Assembly (NCBI RefSeq): GCF_031143425.1
Contig: NC_090439.1
Span: forward strand, 640,647,465 to 640,711,464
Length of the DNA: 64,000 nucleotides
Reading direction: 5' to 3'
From: Pleurodeles waltl
Lineage: Eukaryota; Chordata; Amphibia; Caudata; Salamandridae
Below, piece by piece: positions 21,792 to 33,089 of this stretch (positions are counted from its first letter, which is position 1; the number at the start of each line of letters is the position of its first letter). The notes below the pieces were generated by a model. It did not search any database. It was not told the origin of the DNA and saw nothing but the letters and a program-made list of their open reading frames with translations. The position numbers and the translations under genes were made by a program.

Positions 21792-22690
21792 GGGTGTATT
21801 GTGGGTGGTGTGGGTGAGGGTGTATGGGGTGCTGTTTTGGGGTGTGTGATGTAAGGTGCATGGATGGTGTATAGGTGATGATGGTGTGTGTCTGTGGTCT
21901 TGTCTGTGGTTTTGCTCTCTCTCTTGTCGCACTTGTTTGTAATGGTAAAGGGTTGTGGGTAATGTCTATGTGTGTTTTTTAGTGGTGTGTGGGTGTGGTG
22001 TGTGTATAGGTGTCAGGTGTGTGTAGTTTGAATTGTCCAATGTGGTGTTCTTTTGTATGTGTGTGTGTATTTTGAGCGCAGCGGTATGCACTGCCAATGG
22101 TTTAGCACCATTGAATGTCTGCTGCGGTGATTCGTGAGTCATAATGCTGTGGGCGTAGTTCTGTTGGCGTAACGGTGTGGGTTTTGGTACCACCAGTTTA
22201 TCACTGACCTTTGGGCTGGCGGACTTGTGTGTGTGGCTGTATAGTGACTGATTGCTATGTGTGGGTCATAATATGTGTGGCAGTAATCCACTGCCGCAGC
22301 GGTATGTTGGCGGCAGTCAGCATGGCGGTAAGTGGGATTTACCACCAATGTCATAATGAGGGCCTTTATATCACTTTTCAGTGATATCTCAACAAATACT
22401 TATTGCATTTTATCGTTTTGACCTGCATCTTATCAGATAAATATTATATATTTTTCTGAACACTGTGTGGTGTATTTTTGTGGTGCTATACTGTCTTGTT
22501 GTATGATTTATTGCACAAATACTTTACACATTGCCTTTTAGGTTAAGCCTGACTGCTCAGTGCCAAGCTACCAGAAGGTGGGCACAGGATAATTTGGATT
22601 GTGTGTGATTTACCCTGACTAGAGTGAGGGTCCTTGCTTGGACAGGAGGTAACCTGACTGCCACCCAAAGACCCCATTTCTAACAGTAGT

Positions 22691-25600
22691 GGAATACAAG
22701 CGTCACTCACAGCTATTACAGCTTCTTTTAGCAGCAGCTGCATTTTTAAAAAACCAAGTCGTTGAAGTTGTTCAACTGTAAGATTAAGAAGTTTGTATGG
22801 GATTAGTATTATCAAGCGCAGTTTATGTGACTGTATAGATTAGGAACAGAAAGGTTTAAGCAAGAGGGCAGTTGTTGCACTTTCAGTTTGGATCAAGATG
22901 TTTTACTTTAACCAAGGGAAGCGTACAAACTAACCGGCATAACCAGTGGGGGTTGACCAAGAAGGGTAGAGATTTGTGGTCAGAGTGGTTTAAGTACTAA
23001 CTTAAACCATGTCTGGGTTGGCAAATAAAAGATCTAGGGTATGGTGTGTGCAGTGTATAGCTCTTATTTCTAGTTGTTTTTGCTCAAAGGCAATGCAAGA
23101 CCTGACAAGGTCTCGGGCTTCACTAGCTAAAGGATCATGCATTTAGGCATCAAAACTCCACACTTGATGATACTTTATATTTTAGATGTTACGAGCGAAC
23201 GACTACTATAAGAATTGATGGAAAGCCTTATGTGAGTCTACACGATAACAAAAAGAATGGGAGGCAAGCATATGGAAGGGGTGGGAGTAGGTGTAGAATG
23301 ACCCATAAGAAAGTCATAAGTGGAGGACAGCTTGCTCAAAGAGAAAAGCTGTGATGCAAATGCACATTTTCCTAAAACGATTGAGCCAGCGTGATATGGG
23401 CTGTTTAGTTTAGAGAAGGATATTCTCTATTTAATGGCTGTCTTCTGCCTACAAATCAGTAGAAGCAACTACTGGACATCCAGTTCACTGCTTTAAGAAT
23501 CAGAGCTTCACCATTTGCTGCAATGTACAGTACAACTGTCTTGTGCTCTTGCTAACAGCCAAAACACACAGACCTCTAATGCCGATAATGTATTGATTCA
23601 TTCACCCATAGTTCTATTATTGATGTTCTTGATGAAGTGTAGGCCTACTCTCTCAAACATCTTCGTTCAGTAATAGGCAATTATTGAATGCATAAAAAAT
23701 TGATATAACATTTCCCTGCTTTCCCAAAATGCAGGTAATGCAGTCCTAAAAACTTTAATTATGGCCTTCAGAGACATTATACAATTTATTGGAAGCTTTC
23801 ATGCACAACAAGATCATTTTTGTGCAATAGCGGATGTTTTGATTAACTGAACTGGGTCATTCTTGTCAGTAGAATACATAGTCCCTCAATGCTATGTACT
23901 TAAATACGGCAGTTTTATCGGTGTGCTTCCATCATAATCACAACAGTCATTACCTGTAAGCATGCACAGTTATGTTGGAAACTGACAGTATTTTTAAAGG
24001 TTTGCTGTCTACTTAGTCAATTTGTATCATTCAAAATGAACATATTCTGCAAGATTCAGTACCATTAGCATGTAATGTGCTAGTCCTTTTTGCTATCTAA
24101 CAATGGGTTCGGTCTTTATAAAAACGTTTCTGAGGGCTCTAAGAAGTCTTGTCTTAAGAGAAAGACTCACACAGGCACATGCTCGAAACATTCAGTTTGA
24201 CTTCGAACTAATACCTTAAAATGGACAGCTTATACACTGACATAGTCAGTGTTCTGACTTTGGTTGTAATCACGCAAAATCAGTGGTCACTCCCCCCAAA
24301 AAATCCAAAATTTAGAATTCTGCTCGTAATAAAAGTGGAGTTCATTAACTGAAATCTCTTTTGTTGACAATCCTCACAAAGTCTTAGAGATCTGCTTTTG
24401 ATATTGTGTAGATTCACTCAGAGTTCTGTTCTGACCCAAATGAAACCCAGAATCACACTGGTAGCAGTTCTTACACATACCCAGGATTACTCCGAAGTCC
24501 ACTCAGGCTAATGTATAGTTCAGTTAAAAATGACCTAAATCGGTGTTCCTAAAAATAACCGAGTTATTAAATTTCCATTAAATTCCCTTCTCACTCACAG
24601 CTGTGTATTCCATAGCTTGCAGACTTACCCAGAGTCGCTCCTGATAGTATCCAAAACTCATTCTGAACTCGACTCTTCTCCCGAAAACGCCAAAACATTG
24701 ACTCTAAGCTCTGACCTTGATAGTACCCAGATTAACTCACAGTCTTAGCCCTGAAATTGCACCGACCTCCACAGCCATCTTTTCTTGACAATGCTCAGAA
24801 TATTTGAAGTCCTGCTTGTGACACTCTCTTGACTAGCTCTGAGGTAGGCTGGGTTGCCCAAGCCACACAACAAGAATGACATTCAATTTCCTATCTGCGC
24901 TTTTGACTTTACGATGTTCTTTGTTGTGACACATGTTAGGTTCATATATCAAAAGACTCCCCAGCAAATTATTTATTTTGGGTGTATGTGACACTACACA
25001 CAGATACCAAGAGGAATTGTGTTCTTTGTTGAATGAAACACATTCACAGGTGAGGCAAAGTAGAGACAAAGATGATGATATTCCCATAATATTATGGAAG
25101 GCGCAGTAATAAAGCCTTAAGTAGTGTGAGTCATCTGAGAAAACGTAGCCAGTCGCTAATTAACTTTAGGCGTCCTGTCTGGGTGTGTTTGAGGGATGAA
25201 CGAGAACTAGAAATGACAATAATGCTGACGTAGGGAAACTTGAAAGATTGGTCCTGAGTATTTTTAGGAACCTGAGAGATTTTCTTCAATTCTTGGTGAC
25301 CTTTGCATCGAGTGACCATAGCTTAGGCAAAATATTCCATTGTTTGACCTGGCCAAATGCTGCAAATGCCAGCGCAAATTTGCATTGGTGCAAGCACATT
25401 CCAAATGATGCATAAAAATCGGAGCAAGAGATAAGGGATTACCTGAAAGCAGCATTGCGCACAAAAAAAAACATATTTTTCGAGAGAATGGACTGTCATT
25501 TTGTTAAATGTGTATGTGTATGTGTGTGTGTGTGTGTGTGAGTGAGATTTCAGTCCTGCAGAACATTGTATGTATTATGTTTGTCCTCTTAAATAGAGAT

Positions 25601-27400
25601 ACCCAGTGTATATAGTTTTAGAAGTGGGTTCCACCAAGTCTCAGCCAGTGTCATAGACAAGCTGCAAGGAAAATAAAGCCTGAGTTGTCAATGGAGCTGC
25701 CACTGAAAGGTGTCCATTTGTTATCCCACAACTCTTTCCATTCTGTTTTCTGCACATTAATTTAGCCACATATTGTCCTCAGGTGGTGGTTTATTCATTT
25801 CTGATGCTCTGTTCTTCACCACTCGGTTGCAAACTTTAACAACTCTGTCCCAAGAGAGCGGATCTGCATTTTTACAGTCCCTATTAGAAAACGGATTTGA
25901 TTGTAGGAAGTGCCAAAGTCCCAGAACAAAACTGGAACAAATCAATGAAAGACGCTAACTCTAAGGCGTGGGCCACAACCTTTGGGTTTCTCTGGAATAA
26001 TAGGTATGCTATATTTATAGGGGGATTCAGCTAACCATTTTCATATATTGGTTTGTTATTGCCTCATTAATTTCTTTTCCATTCAATATGGAGCAGTGGG
26101 CCAGCCCTCTTCATCCATTGTCTATATTCTCGTTGAGTGGCTGCATTCTGTCCTTTCACATAGAGCAATTCCGCAGACAAACTAGTCCTCTTAAGTACCA
26201 GGCACTACTATTGTAATGTGTGCATTTTGAGAACGAAGCATAGCTATGTTCCTAGCTAGTGTTTTTTTTTATTCACACGAGGCAGGCAGTTTACCAACAA
26301 TAAGGATTTGCTGCAACCATAACAAAACAAGCATTGAAAAAGTCAACATGCTGGCTGCCAAAACCAGACCATGTGGTTTTACCAATGCTTGTTTATTTTT
26401 GCACTATGGCTGCTCACTCTAAGGCTCCTACCAGTGAGATAGCATCCCCTGTTCCAAAGTGGCCATTACCGTACTCTTCCATGTCCCACAGCTGGGATCT
26501 CAGCCCCAGCGATCTTGTTACATGAGATTGTTCTATTGTAGGCTACATGCTCTCTCTTGTTCTGACCTTTTCCTTATCACATGTAGCATCCTCAAATGTT
26601 CTAAGTCGGGCATCATTTACTTTCGGGTCAGTAAGAGGGCCCTTGCTTGGAGCATCTTCCTAGTGTGCTGAGATTTGGCTATTTATTTGGAAGTTAAACT
26701 GTGTGGCGTTCGTCACCTGTTAGAAAAGAGAGTGTTACTACCCACAGTGTTATTATAACAAAAAGTTATCTGATTAGCTTTGCCTCCTTTAATATAAGGG
26801 CAAATTTATAGTAAATGTAAAGGAAATAAATATTAGTCAGACTGACTTCAGTCTATGCCTCGCTCTTTACCACTGGTTAAGGCTGGTAAGTACTCCTCTG
26901 AGCAAGGAGATCCTACTCCCAGCCCTGAATATCCTGAACTCTAATTCTGCAGATCCAGTCTGTCATTGACAAACAGAAAGAATCAGCTACAGGAACAAGT
27001 AATAGAATAAAGACATGAATTTGAACGAGTTTTATGCCGATGTGGATTTTTCTTTCTGATTCTACTTGAAATGACTTCCATTAAAGCATCCTACTGTACC
27101 CCATGGGACTTTCAACGTACTATGTTTTCTTGCCTTACTTTAATAGGGATCAGGATCGTCCGCTACATCTTGCACTTGATGTGGTGTTGTGTGTGCATGG
27201 GAGCTTGACTCACATTATACAACACAGTATCTGAAGTTACATCCTTTCATTCACCTGTTGAGTGTTTGTGTTAAGGGGGTGCAGTTCCCACCCTATTCTT
27301 ACGCGGTGGTGATGGGTGGGCCGGATGGGTTTTAAGTCAATTTTAAACTGCATTGTTTAGAATGTTATATGAACGGTTGTCCTAATAAACTTGTTTTCAA
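22691..27400. other. No gene recognised; unique-looking DNA
   Basis: I see no supported gene over 4.7 kb. At 24340-24800 a loose repeat of words such as GATAGTACCCAGATT and ACTCACAGTC recurs irregularly, probably a very old minisatellite. Opposing ~60-codon frames at 25757-25958 overlap each other and show no domain. The LTR-B sequence begins at about 27400. Confidence 0.45.
25507..25545 (+). repeat. (TG)n microsatellite
   Basis: GT dinucleotide run with two TATG interruptions in its first half. Confidence 0.95.
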
Positions 27401-29947
27401 CCTACCAAACCAATTTAGAAAAACAGAGACATTTTTTATAAATTACTTGACACCAAAACGCTAAAAATCCAATCATTAGAACTGGAGTCATGAATTTTGA
27501 AAGATTTAAGTAAAGTGTAGTGCTTAAAAGTTCAGAACACTAACTGTAACCATCTAGTTGTGCGAGACTAGGTCAGAGTTGGAAAATATGGCTAACCACA
27601 ATGGAGGGCGGTCCGGGTACAGAAAAGTGGTGAACTGGACTGGTTACCTTCGGACTTAGATGAAATTCTGAGAAAAATTGTGAGAGAAGGCAACGTTCAG
27701 TGAGACAAGGCTGCGGGAAGTGTCCGGGGAGAGAGCACTGTCATCTGATGAACTAGGGTCAGAGCCGCAGTGAAGACTTCTACAATTGGACTTAGTCATG
27801 AAAATGAAAGTCCAAAATTGTTAGGGGGACGAGGCAGAGTGCTGTAGCTGAAGACAGTTTCACGAGATCGGATACCCCTTTGGCGAAGGACTACTGAAAC
27901 GGATTAGCTGCTGTGGAGAAAAACAAAGCAGGAGAAGCCGTGAAATCAATCCAACCGGCAATGCAACTCGGGCAGATAGGTGAGCAGGCTGGTCCTGGTC
28001 TCATCCTGGTTTCTGAGAGACATTTTTGGCCTTGGTTTTGGAAATTGTCTATCCAGGCACCTTTAGCACAACAACCAAGTGTCCAGGACAGGTGGAACAC
28101 CTCTTGAGGGTTCAGGGCTCTCTCAGGCTGGGTCCAGGTGTGGGATCAAGATGGTGGGAGCCTTTTATGTCCCTGAGGCTCTGAACAGGAGGCCAGAAAA
28201 CTAGCTGTTGGAGTCACTTCTGGTAGGTTGGGAGAAGGTAAAGATATAGGGCTCAGCAGCAGGGCTGGCCTCTGAGGTTTCAAAGCTGGCTCCAGGCAGT
28301 AAAGCAGTCCTTCGGCTGTGCTCAGCTCCGCCCCCTTCTGCCAGAGGATGGACCATTGAGGCGCACCTAATCCCTCTATTGTGTGATTGTCTGGGAAGAA
28401 TTTACAAAGTCTGTCAACTGCACCCAGTAATGTGACCCAAGACAGGCTGCAGGGACAATTGGGCTAAGGGCAGGAAAATGCCAAATTTCTAAAAGTGACA
28501 TTTTCAAAATTGTGATGACAAACTTAACTTTACCATTAAATAGGGTTTATCATTACAATGTCATAGGTACCAAGAATGATATATTCACATGCTCCCAATT
28601 AGGAATTACAACTTAATAAATGTAATAAGGTAGCCCTCACAGTTGTGTAAAACTAATTCAGGAGTTTTTCACTACCAGGATATGTAAACTTAAACTTAAA
28701 AGTGCATGTCCAGCCTTTTAATTACGCAGCACCCTGACCTATGGGCTACCAAGAACCTATCTCAGCGGTGTCTTATATGTAATAAAAGGGGATTTTAAGG
28801 CTTGGAAAGGTGGTTTAAATGCTAAGTCCACATTGCAGTTTAAAACTGCATTCAGGCTGCAATGCCAGGCCTGGGACATGTATTACTATTTAACCTCTTA
28901 GCTGCTGGGCCTTCCCCTCCCCCCCCAGTGCTGAGCCCTTTTTTGGCTATTTGGGGTAGTTTGCGCTTAGGCCTTCATAACTTTTTGTCCACATAAGCTA
29001 TCCACGCCAAATTTGCGTCCCTTTTTCCAACATCCTAGGGATTCTAATGGTACCCAGAGTTTGTGGTTTCCCCTGGAGGAGACCAAGAAATTAACCAAAA
29101 TACAGTGAAAAAATGGGAAAAAAGGGCTGCCGAAGAAGGATTGTGTTTTTTTCCCTGAAAATGGCATCAACAAAGGGTTTCTGGTGCTAAAATCACCATC
29201 TTCCCACATTTTAGGAACGGGCAGACTTGAATCAGAAAACCACATTTTTCAACTCAATTTTGGCATTTTACTGGGACATACCCCATTTTTACTATTTTTG
29301 GTACTTTCAGCCTCCTTCCAGTTAGTGACAGGAATGGGTGTGAAACCAAGGCTGGATCCTGGAAAGCTAAACATTTCTGAAAAGTAGATAAAATTCTGAA
29401 TTCATCAAGGGGTCATTTGTGTAGATCCTACAAGGTTTTCCTACAGAAAATAACAGCTGAAATAAAAAAATATTGAAAGTGAGCTGAAAAAAACAGCCAT
29501 TTTATTCCACGTTTTACTCTGTAACTTTTTCCTGCAATGTCAGATTTTTTAAAGCAATATACCGTTACGTGTGCTGGACTGTTCCGGTTGCGAGGATATA
29601 TAGGGCTTGTAGGTTCATCAAGATCCCTAGGTACCCAGAGCCAATAAATGAGGTGCACCTTGCAATGGGTTTTCATTCAATACCGGGTATACAGCAATTC
29701 ATTTGCTGAAATATAAAGAGTGAAAAATAGGTATCAAGAAAACCTTTGTATTTCCAAAACGGGCATAGGATAAAGTGTTGAGAAGCAGTGGTTATTTGCA
29801 CATCTCTGAATTCCGGGGTGCCCATACTAGCATGTGAATTACAGGCCATTTCTCATATAGACGTCTTTTTTACACTCTGTCTTACATTTGGAAGGAAAAA
29901 ATGTAGAGAAAGACAAGGGGCAATAACACTTGTTTTGCTATTCTGTG

Positions 29948-31520
29948 TTCCCCCAAGTCTCCCGATAAAAATGGTACCTCACTTGCGTGGGTAGGCCTAA
30001 TGCTCACGACAGGAAACACAACATGGACACATCACATTTTTACATTGAAATCTGACGTGTTTTTTGCAAAGTGCCTAGCTGTAGATTTTGGCCTCTAGCT
30101 CAGCCGGCACCTAGGGAAGCCTACCAAACCTATGCATTTTTGAAAACTATACACCTAGGAGTCCAGGATGGGGTGACTTGTGGGGCTCTCACCAGGTTCT
30201 GTTACCCAGAATCCTTTGCAAACCTCAAAATTTGGCCAAAAAAACACTTTTTCCTCACATTTCGGTGATAGAAACTTCTGGAATCTGAGAGAAGCCACAA
30301 ATTTCCTTCCACCCAGCGTTCCCCCAAGTCTCCCGATAAAAATGGTACCTCACTTGTGTGGGTAGGCCTAGCGCCCACGACAGGTTATGCCCCAAAACAC
30401 AACATGGACACATCACATTTTCCCAAAGAAAACAAACCTGTTTTTTGCAAAGTGCCTAGCTGTGGATTTTGGCCTCTAGCTCAGCCTGCACCTAGGGAAA
30501 CCTAGCAAACCTTGGCATTTTTGAAAACTAGACACCTAGGGGAATCCAAGATGGGGTGACTTATGGGGGCTCTGATCAGGTTCTGTTACCCAGAACCCTT
30601 TGAAACCTCAAAATTTGGCAAAAAAAACACATATTCCTCACATTTTGGTGACAGAAAGTTCTGGAATCTGAGAGGAGCCACAAATTTCCTTCCACCCAGC
30701 GGACCAAGTCTCCCGATAAAATTGATACCTCACTTGTGTGGGTAGGCCTAGCGCCCGCAAAAGGAAATGCCCCAAAACACAACGTGGACACATCCCATTT
30801 TTTGACAGAAAACAGAGGTGTTTTTTGCAAAGTGCCTACCTGTAGATTTTGGCCTCTAGCTCAGCCGGCACCTAGGGGAAACCTACCAAACCTGTGCATT
30901 TTTGAAAACTAGAGACCTAGGGGAATCCAAGATGGGGTGACTTGTGGGGCTCTGACCAGGTTCTGTTACCCAGAATCCTTTGCAGACCTCAAAATTTGGC
31001 TAAAAAAACACATTTTCCTCACATTTCGGTGACAGAAAGTTCTGGAATCTGAGAGGAGCCACAAATTTCCTTCGACCCAGCGTTCCCCTAAGTCTCCCGA
31101 TAAAATTGATACCTCACTTGTGTGGGTAGGCCTAGCACCCGCAACAGGAAATGCCCCAAAACACAACGTGGACACATCCCATTTTTTGACAGAAAACAGA
31201 GGTGTTTTTTGCAAAGTGCCTACCTGTAGATTTTGGCCTCTAGCTCAGCCGGCACCTAGGGACACCTACCAAACCTGTGCATTTTTGAAAACTAGAGACC
31301 ATCCAAGATGGGGTGACTTGTGGGGCTCTGACCAGGTTCTGTTACCCAGAATCCCTTGCAAACCTCAAAATGTGGCTAACAAAACACTTTTTCCTCACAT
31401 TTCGGTGACAGAAAGTTCTGGAGTCTGAGAGGAGCCACAAATTTCCTTCCACCCAGCGTTCCCCCAAGTCTCACAATAAAAATGGTACCTCACTTGTGTG
31501 GGTAGGCCTGGTGCCCGCGA
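29948..31520 (+). repeat. ~375-bp tandem array, about four units
   Basis: The word CCCGATAAAA(A/T)TG starts near 29961, 30332, 30712, 31096 and, slightly changed, 31472, giving spacings of 371, 380, 384 and 376 bp. Each unit contains TGTGTGGGTAGGCCTAG, TTTTTTGCAAAGTGCCTA, TTTTGGCCTCTAGCTCAGCC and GTGACAGAAAGTTCTGGA. Open frames through it repeat with the unit and are not genes. Confidence 0.9.
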
Positions 31521-32830
31521 CAGGAATAGATCACAAAACGGTCAATGTTGGTCCTTACATGAGGCAGCTGTTGACCCTTGGGTGATCCATTCCTGACTCA
31601 GGCACTAGGTATAGGCACTCAAGTGGGGTACTGTTTTTATCAGGACAGGTGAGGAATCACTGGGTGGTAGGAATGTTGTGGAGCCCAGCATATTCCTGTA
31701 GTTTGTGTGACAGAAATGCGAGAAAAATAGAGTTTTTATTCAACATTTCAGCTTTGCAGGGTATTCTGGGTAAGAAAACTTTGGGGAATCCACACAAGTC
31801 ACAACTCTGTGGACTCCCCCGAATGTCTAGTTTCCAGAAATGTTTGGGTTTAGTATGTTTCTCTATATGGCCGCCGAACCCAGGACCAAAAACACAGGTG
31901 CCTGCCTTACAAAACCAGTTTGTTTTGTGATAGATAATTTTGATGTCTCCACAATACGATTTGGGCGGTGGAATTTGGGGCTGAACTAAATTGGGGAGCT
32001 CCCAAGAGAGCACTCTCTCTCTCGGCTTGCTGCCGCATTCACCTGCTCTCTGGGTTGGGCTAACCCACTATTACCCCGTTGCACAGGCTGTGCTTGCGAA
32101 GGGACAGCAGGACTGTCCTCATCACCTCCCTCATAATTTACTGGAAGAGGAGTTATCGAATGGGACTCCTCCGACTGAAAAATTACTCCCAGAGTCTGCG
32201 CCATTGTCCTATCCCTCAGATGTTGTCTCAGTATCTGATGTCCCAGTCTCTGATCCTATGTCAGAGCTGTCCTCTATAACCCGAGTGACGGCAGCAGTCA
32301 TCCATCAAGATGCCATCTCTGCTATTGGCTAAACTGTTGCTCTAAAACACTAGCCTACATAGACAGCCACAAAATCGATGGTGTGTGTGAGATACGTGCA
32401 ACAGTAGAGGCCACCTTACCTGCGCTTCTTCCCTCAATCAGCACGTTCTTTCAAAACACTCAAAAAACACCTTGTCACATACCATTCGTCACAGCCTTTA
32501 GCACCTTTGTGCCCAGTCCAACAATCATTATTGGTGCTCCCACTCCCTCCTCCTCGGATTCCCTCATTACCACCCAGCAAAAGTGCCCTTCATCTTTCCA
32601 TAGCCACCCCTCACCCCGCACATACATTTCATTTGTATTATAGCGCAGGTAATGGCTGACTTTACTAATGTACTCAGCTATTGACATAAAATACAGATTT
32701 CCTCTTTGCAGTAGGCATATAAACCTTCTGCGCTTCTTTATGGCACTAAAACTGCCACTAGACAAAAGCCTGATCCTTTTGTAGCAGAAACATAATCACA
32801 ATACTTACTTGACTTTTTTATTGCTGCCTA
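31521..32830. other. Interior of the piggyBac-like element, no supported gene
   Basis: Plus-strand frame 31991-32332 (113 codons, Ser/Pro/acidic) and minus-strand frame 32204-31986 overlap; neither shows a transposase DDD motif. An acidic N-terminus would be usual for a piggyBac transposase, so a remnant of one is possible, but I cannot support it. The rest is AT-rich without features. Confidence 0.35.
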
Positions 32831-32917
32831 AAAGCTACAGGTGAAATGCGTCAGTTGAAGTATGTGCATTGGTTTGAAGACGCAAGCTGCAACTGCAAGA
32901 CAACTGGTGGCAAATAT

Positions 32918-33048
32918 ATATATATATATATATGCATATATATATATATATATCACTTTTATATGTGGGTCTGGTTTTCCTGGGGGCCGATCGCAGCCCC
33001 CAGGGAAACCACACATGCATTGACAAAAGTGATCTATATATATACATA
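32918..33048. repeat. (TA)n tracts and hairpin left of Penelope
   Basis: TA dinucleotide runs flank an imperfect inverted repeat whose core is GGTTTTCCTGGGGGCC / GCCCCCAGGGAAACCAC (about 32970-33012), with outer arms CACTTTT / AAAAGTG. The core is nearly the same as the first hairpin on the far side of Penelope (36220-36260), so Penelope seems to have landed within the TA-rich part of the hairpin chain. Confidence 0.65.
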
Positions 33049-33089
33049 TTAATCCACATCCTAAGCTGTTGGAAGAATGGTCGCTTCTA

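Larger units (their letters stand above)
14251..22364. mobile_element. Harbinger-1: autonomous-type PIF/Harbinger DNA transposon, decayed
   Basis: The termini are GGCCCTCATTACAAT at the left and, in reverse complement, GGCCCTCATTATGAC at the right. The element is about 8.1 kb and carries a DDE transposase (plus strand) between two Myb/SANT-like genes (minus strand). It lies inside LTR A. The target duplication is not exact: CTA at 14247-14249 against TTA at 22366-22368, with one extra T at each end, consistent with a mutated TWA site. Subterminal regions on both sides are rich in CCGCC/GGCGG and TTATGAC words. It is more decayed than Harbinger-2: see the transposase and Myb entries. Confidence 0.9.
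12353..22685 (+). mobile_element. Solo LTR 'A' of a giant-LTR retrotransposon, split by Harbinger-1
   Basis: The unit starts TGTTAAACCTGACAGCC at 12353 and ends CCCCATTTCTAACA at 22685, giving TG...CA termini with a 5-bp inverted TGTTA/TAACA. GTAGT flanks both sides exactly (12348-12352 and 22686-22690), the 5-bp target duplication of an LTR element. Without Harbinger-1 (14251-22364) it is about 2.2 kb. Homologous copies occur at about 27400-37116 (minus), 39441-41699 (plus) and 61013-62860 (minus). Shared landmarks are the TTAAGTAGCACCTTAAA-type block, the TCACCCCTAAGGTA block and, near the 3' end, TTAGCCTGACTGCT...GCCAAGCTACC. No gag or pol lies between paired LTRs, so it is a solo LTR. Family (gypsy- or ERV-like) is not decided. 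Confidence 0.85.

Noticed and set aside
12353..22690. Full LTR retrotransposon with gag-pol between two LTRs
   Set aside because: The ~10-kb span looked like a full element at first, but the interior is Harbinger-1 and the two ends are halves of a single LTR.
25757..25958. Opposing ~60-codon frames
   Set aside because: Complementary shadows with no domain; no splice context convincing enough for an exon.
31991..32332. Possible N-terminus of a piggyBac transposase
   Set aside because: Acidic and Ser-rich as expected, but no DDD-type catalytic region follows and an opposite-strand frame covers the same place.
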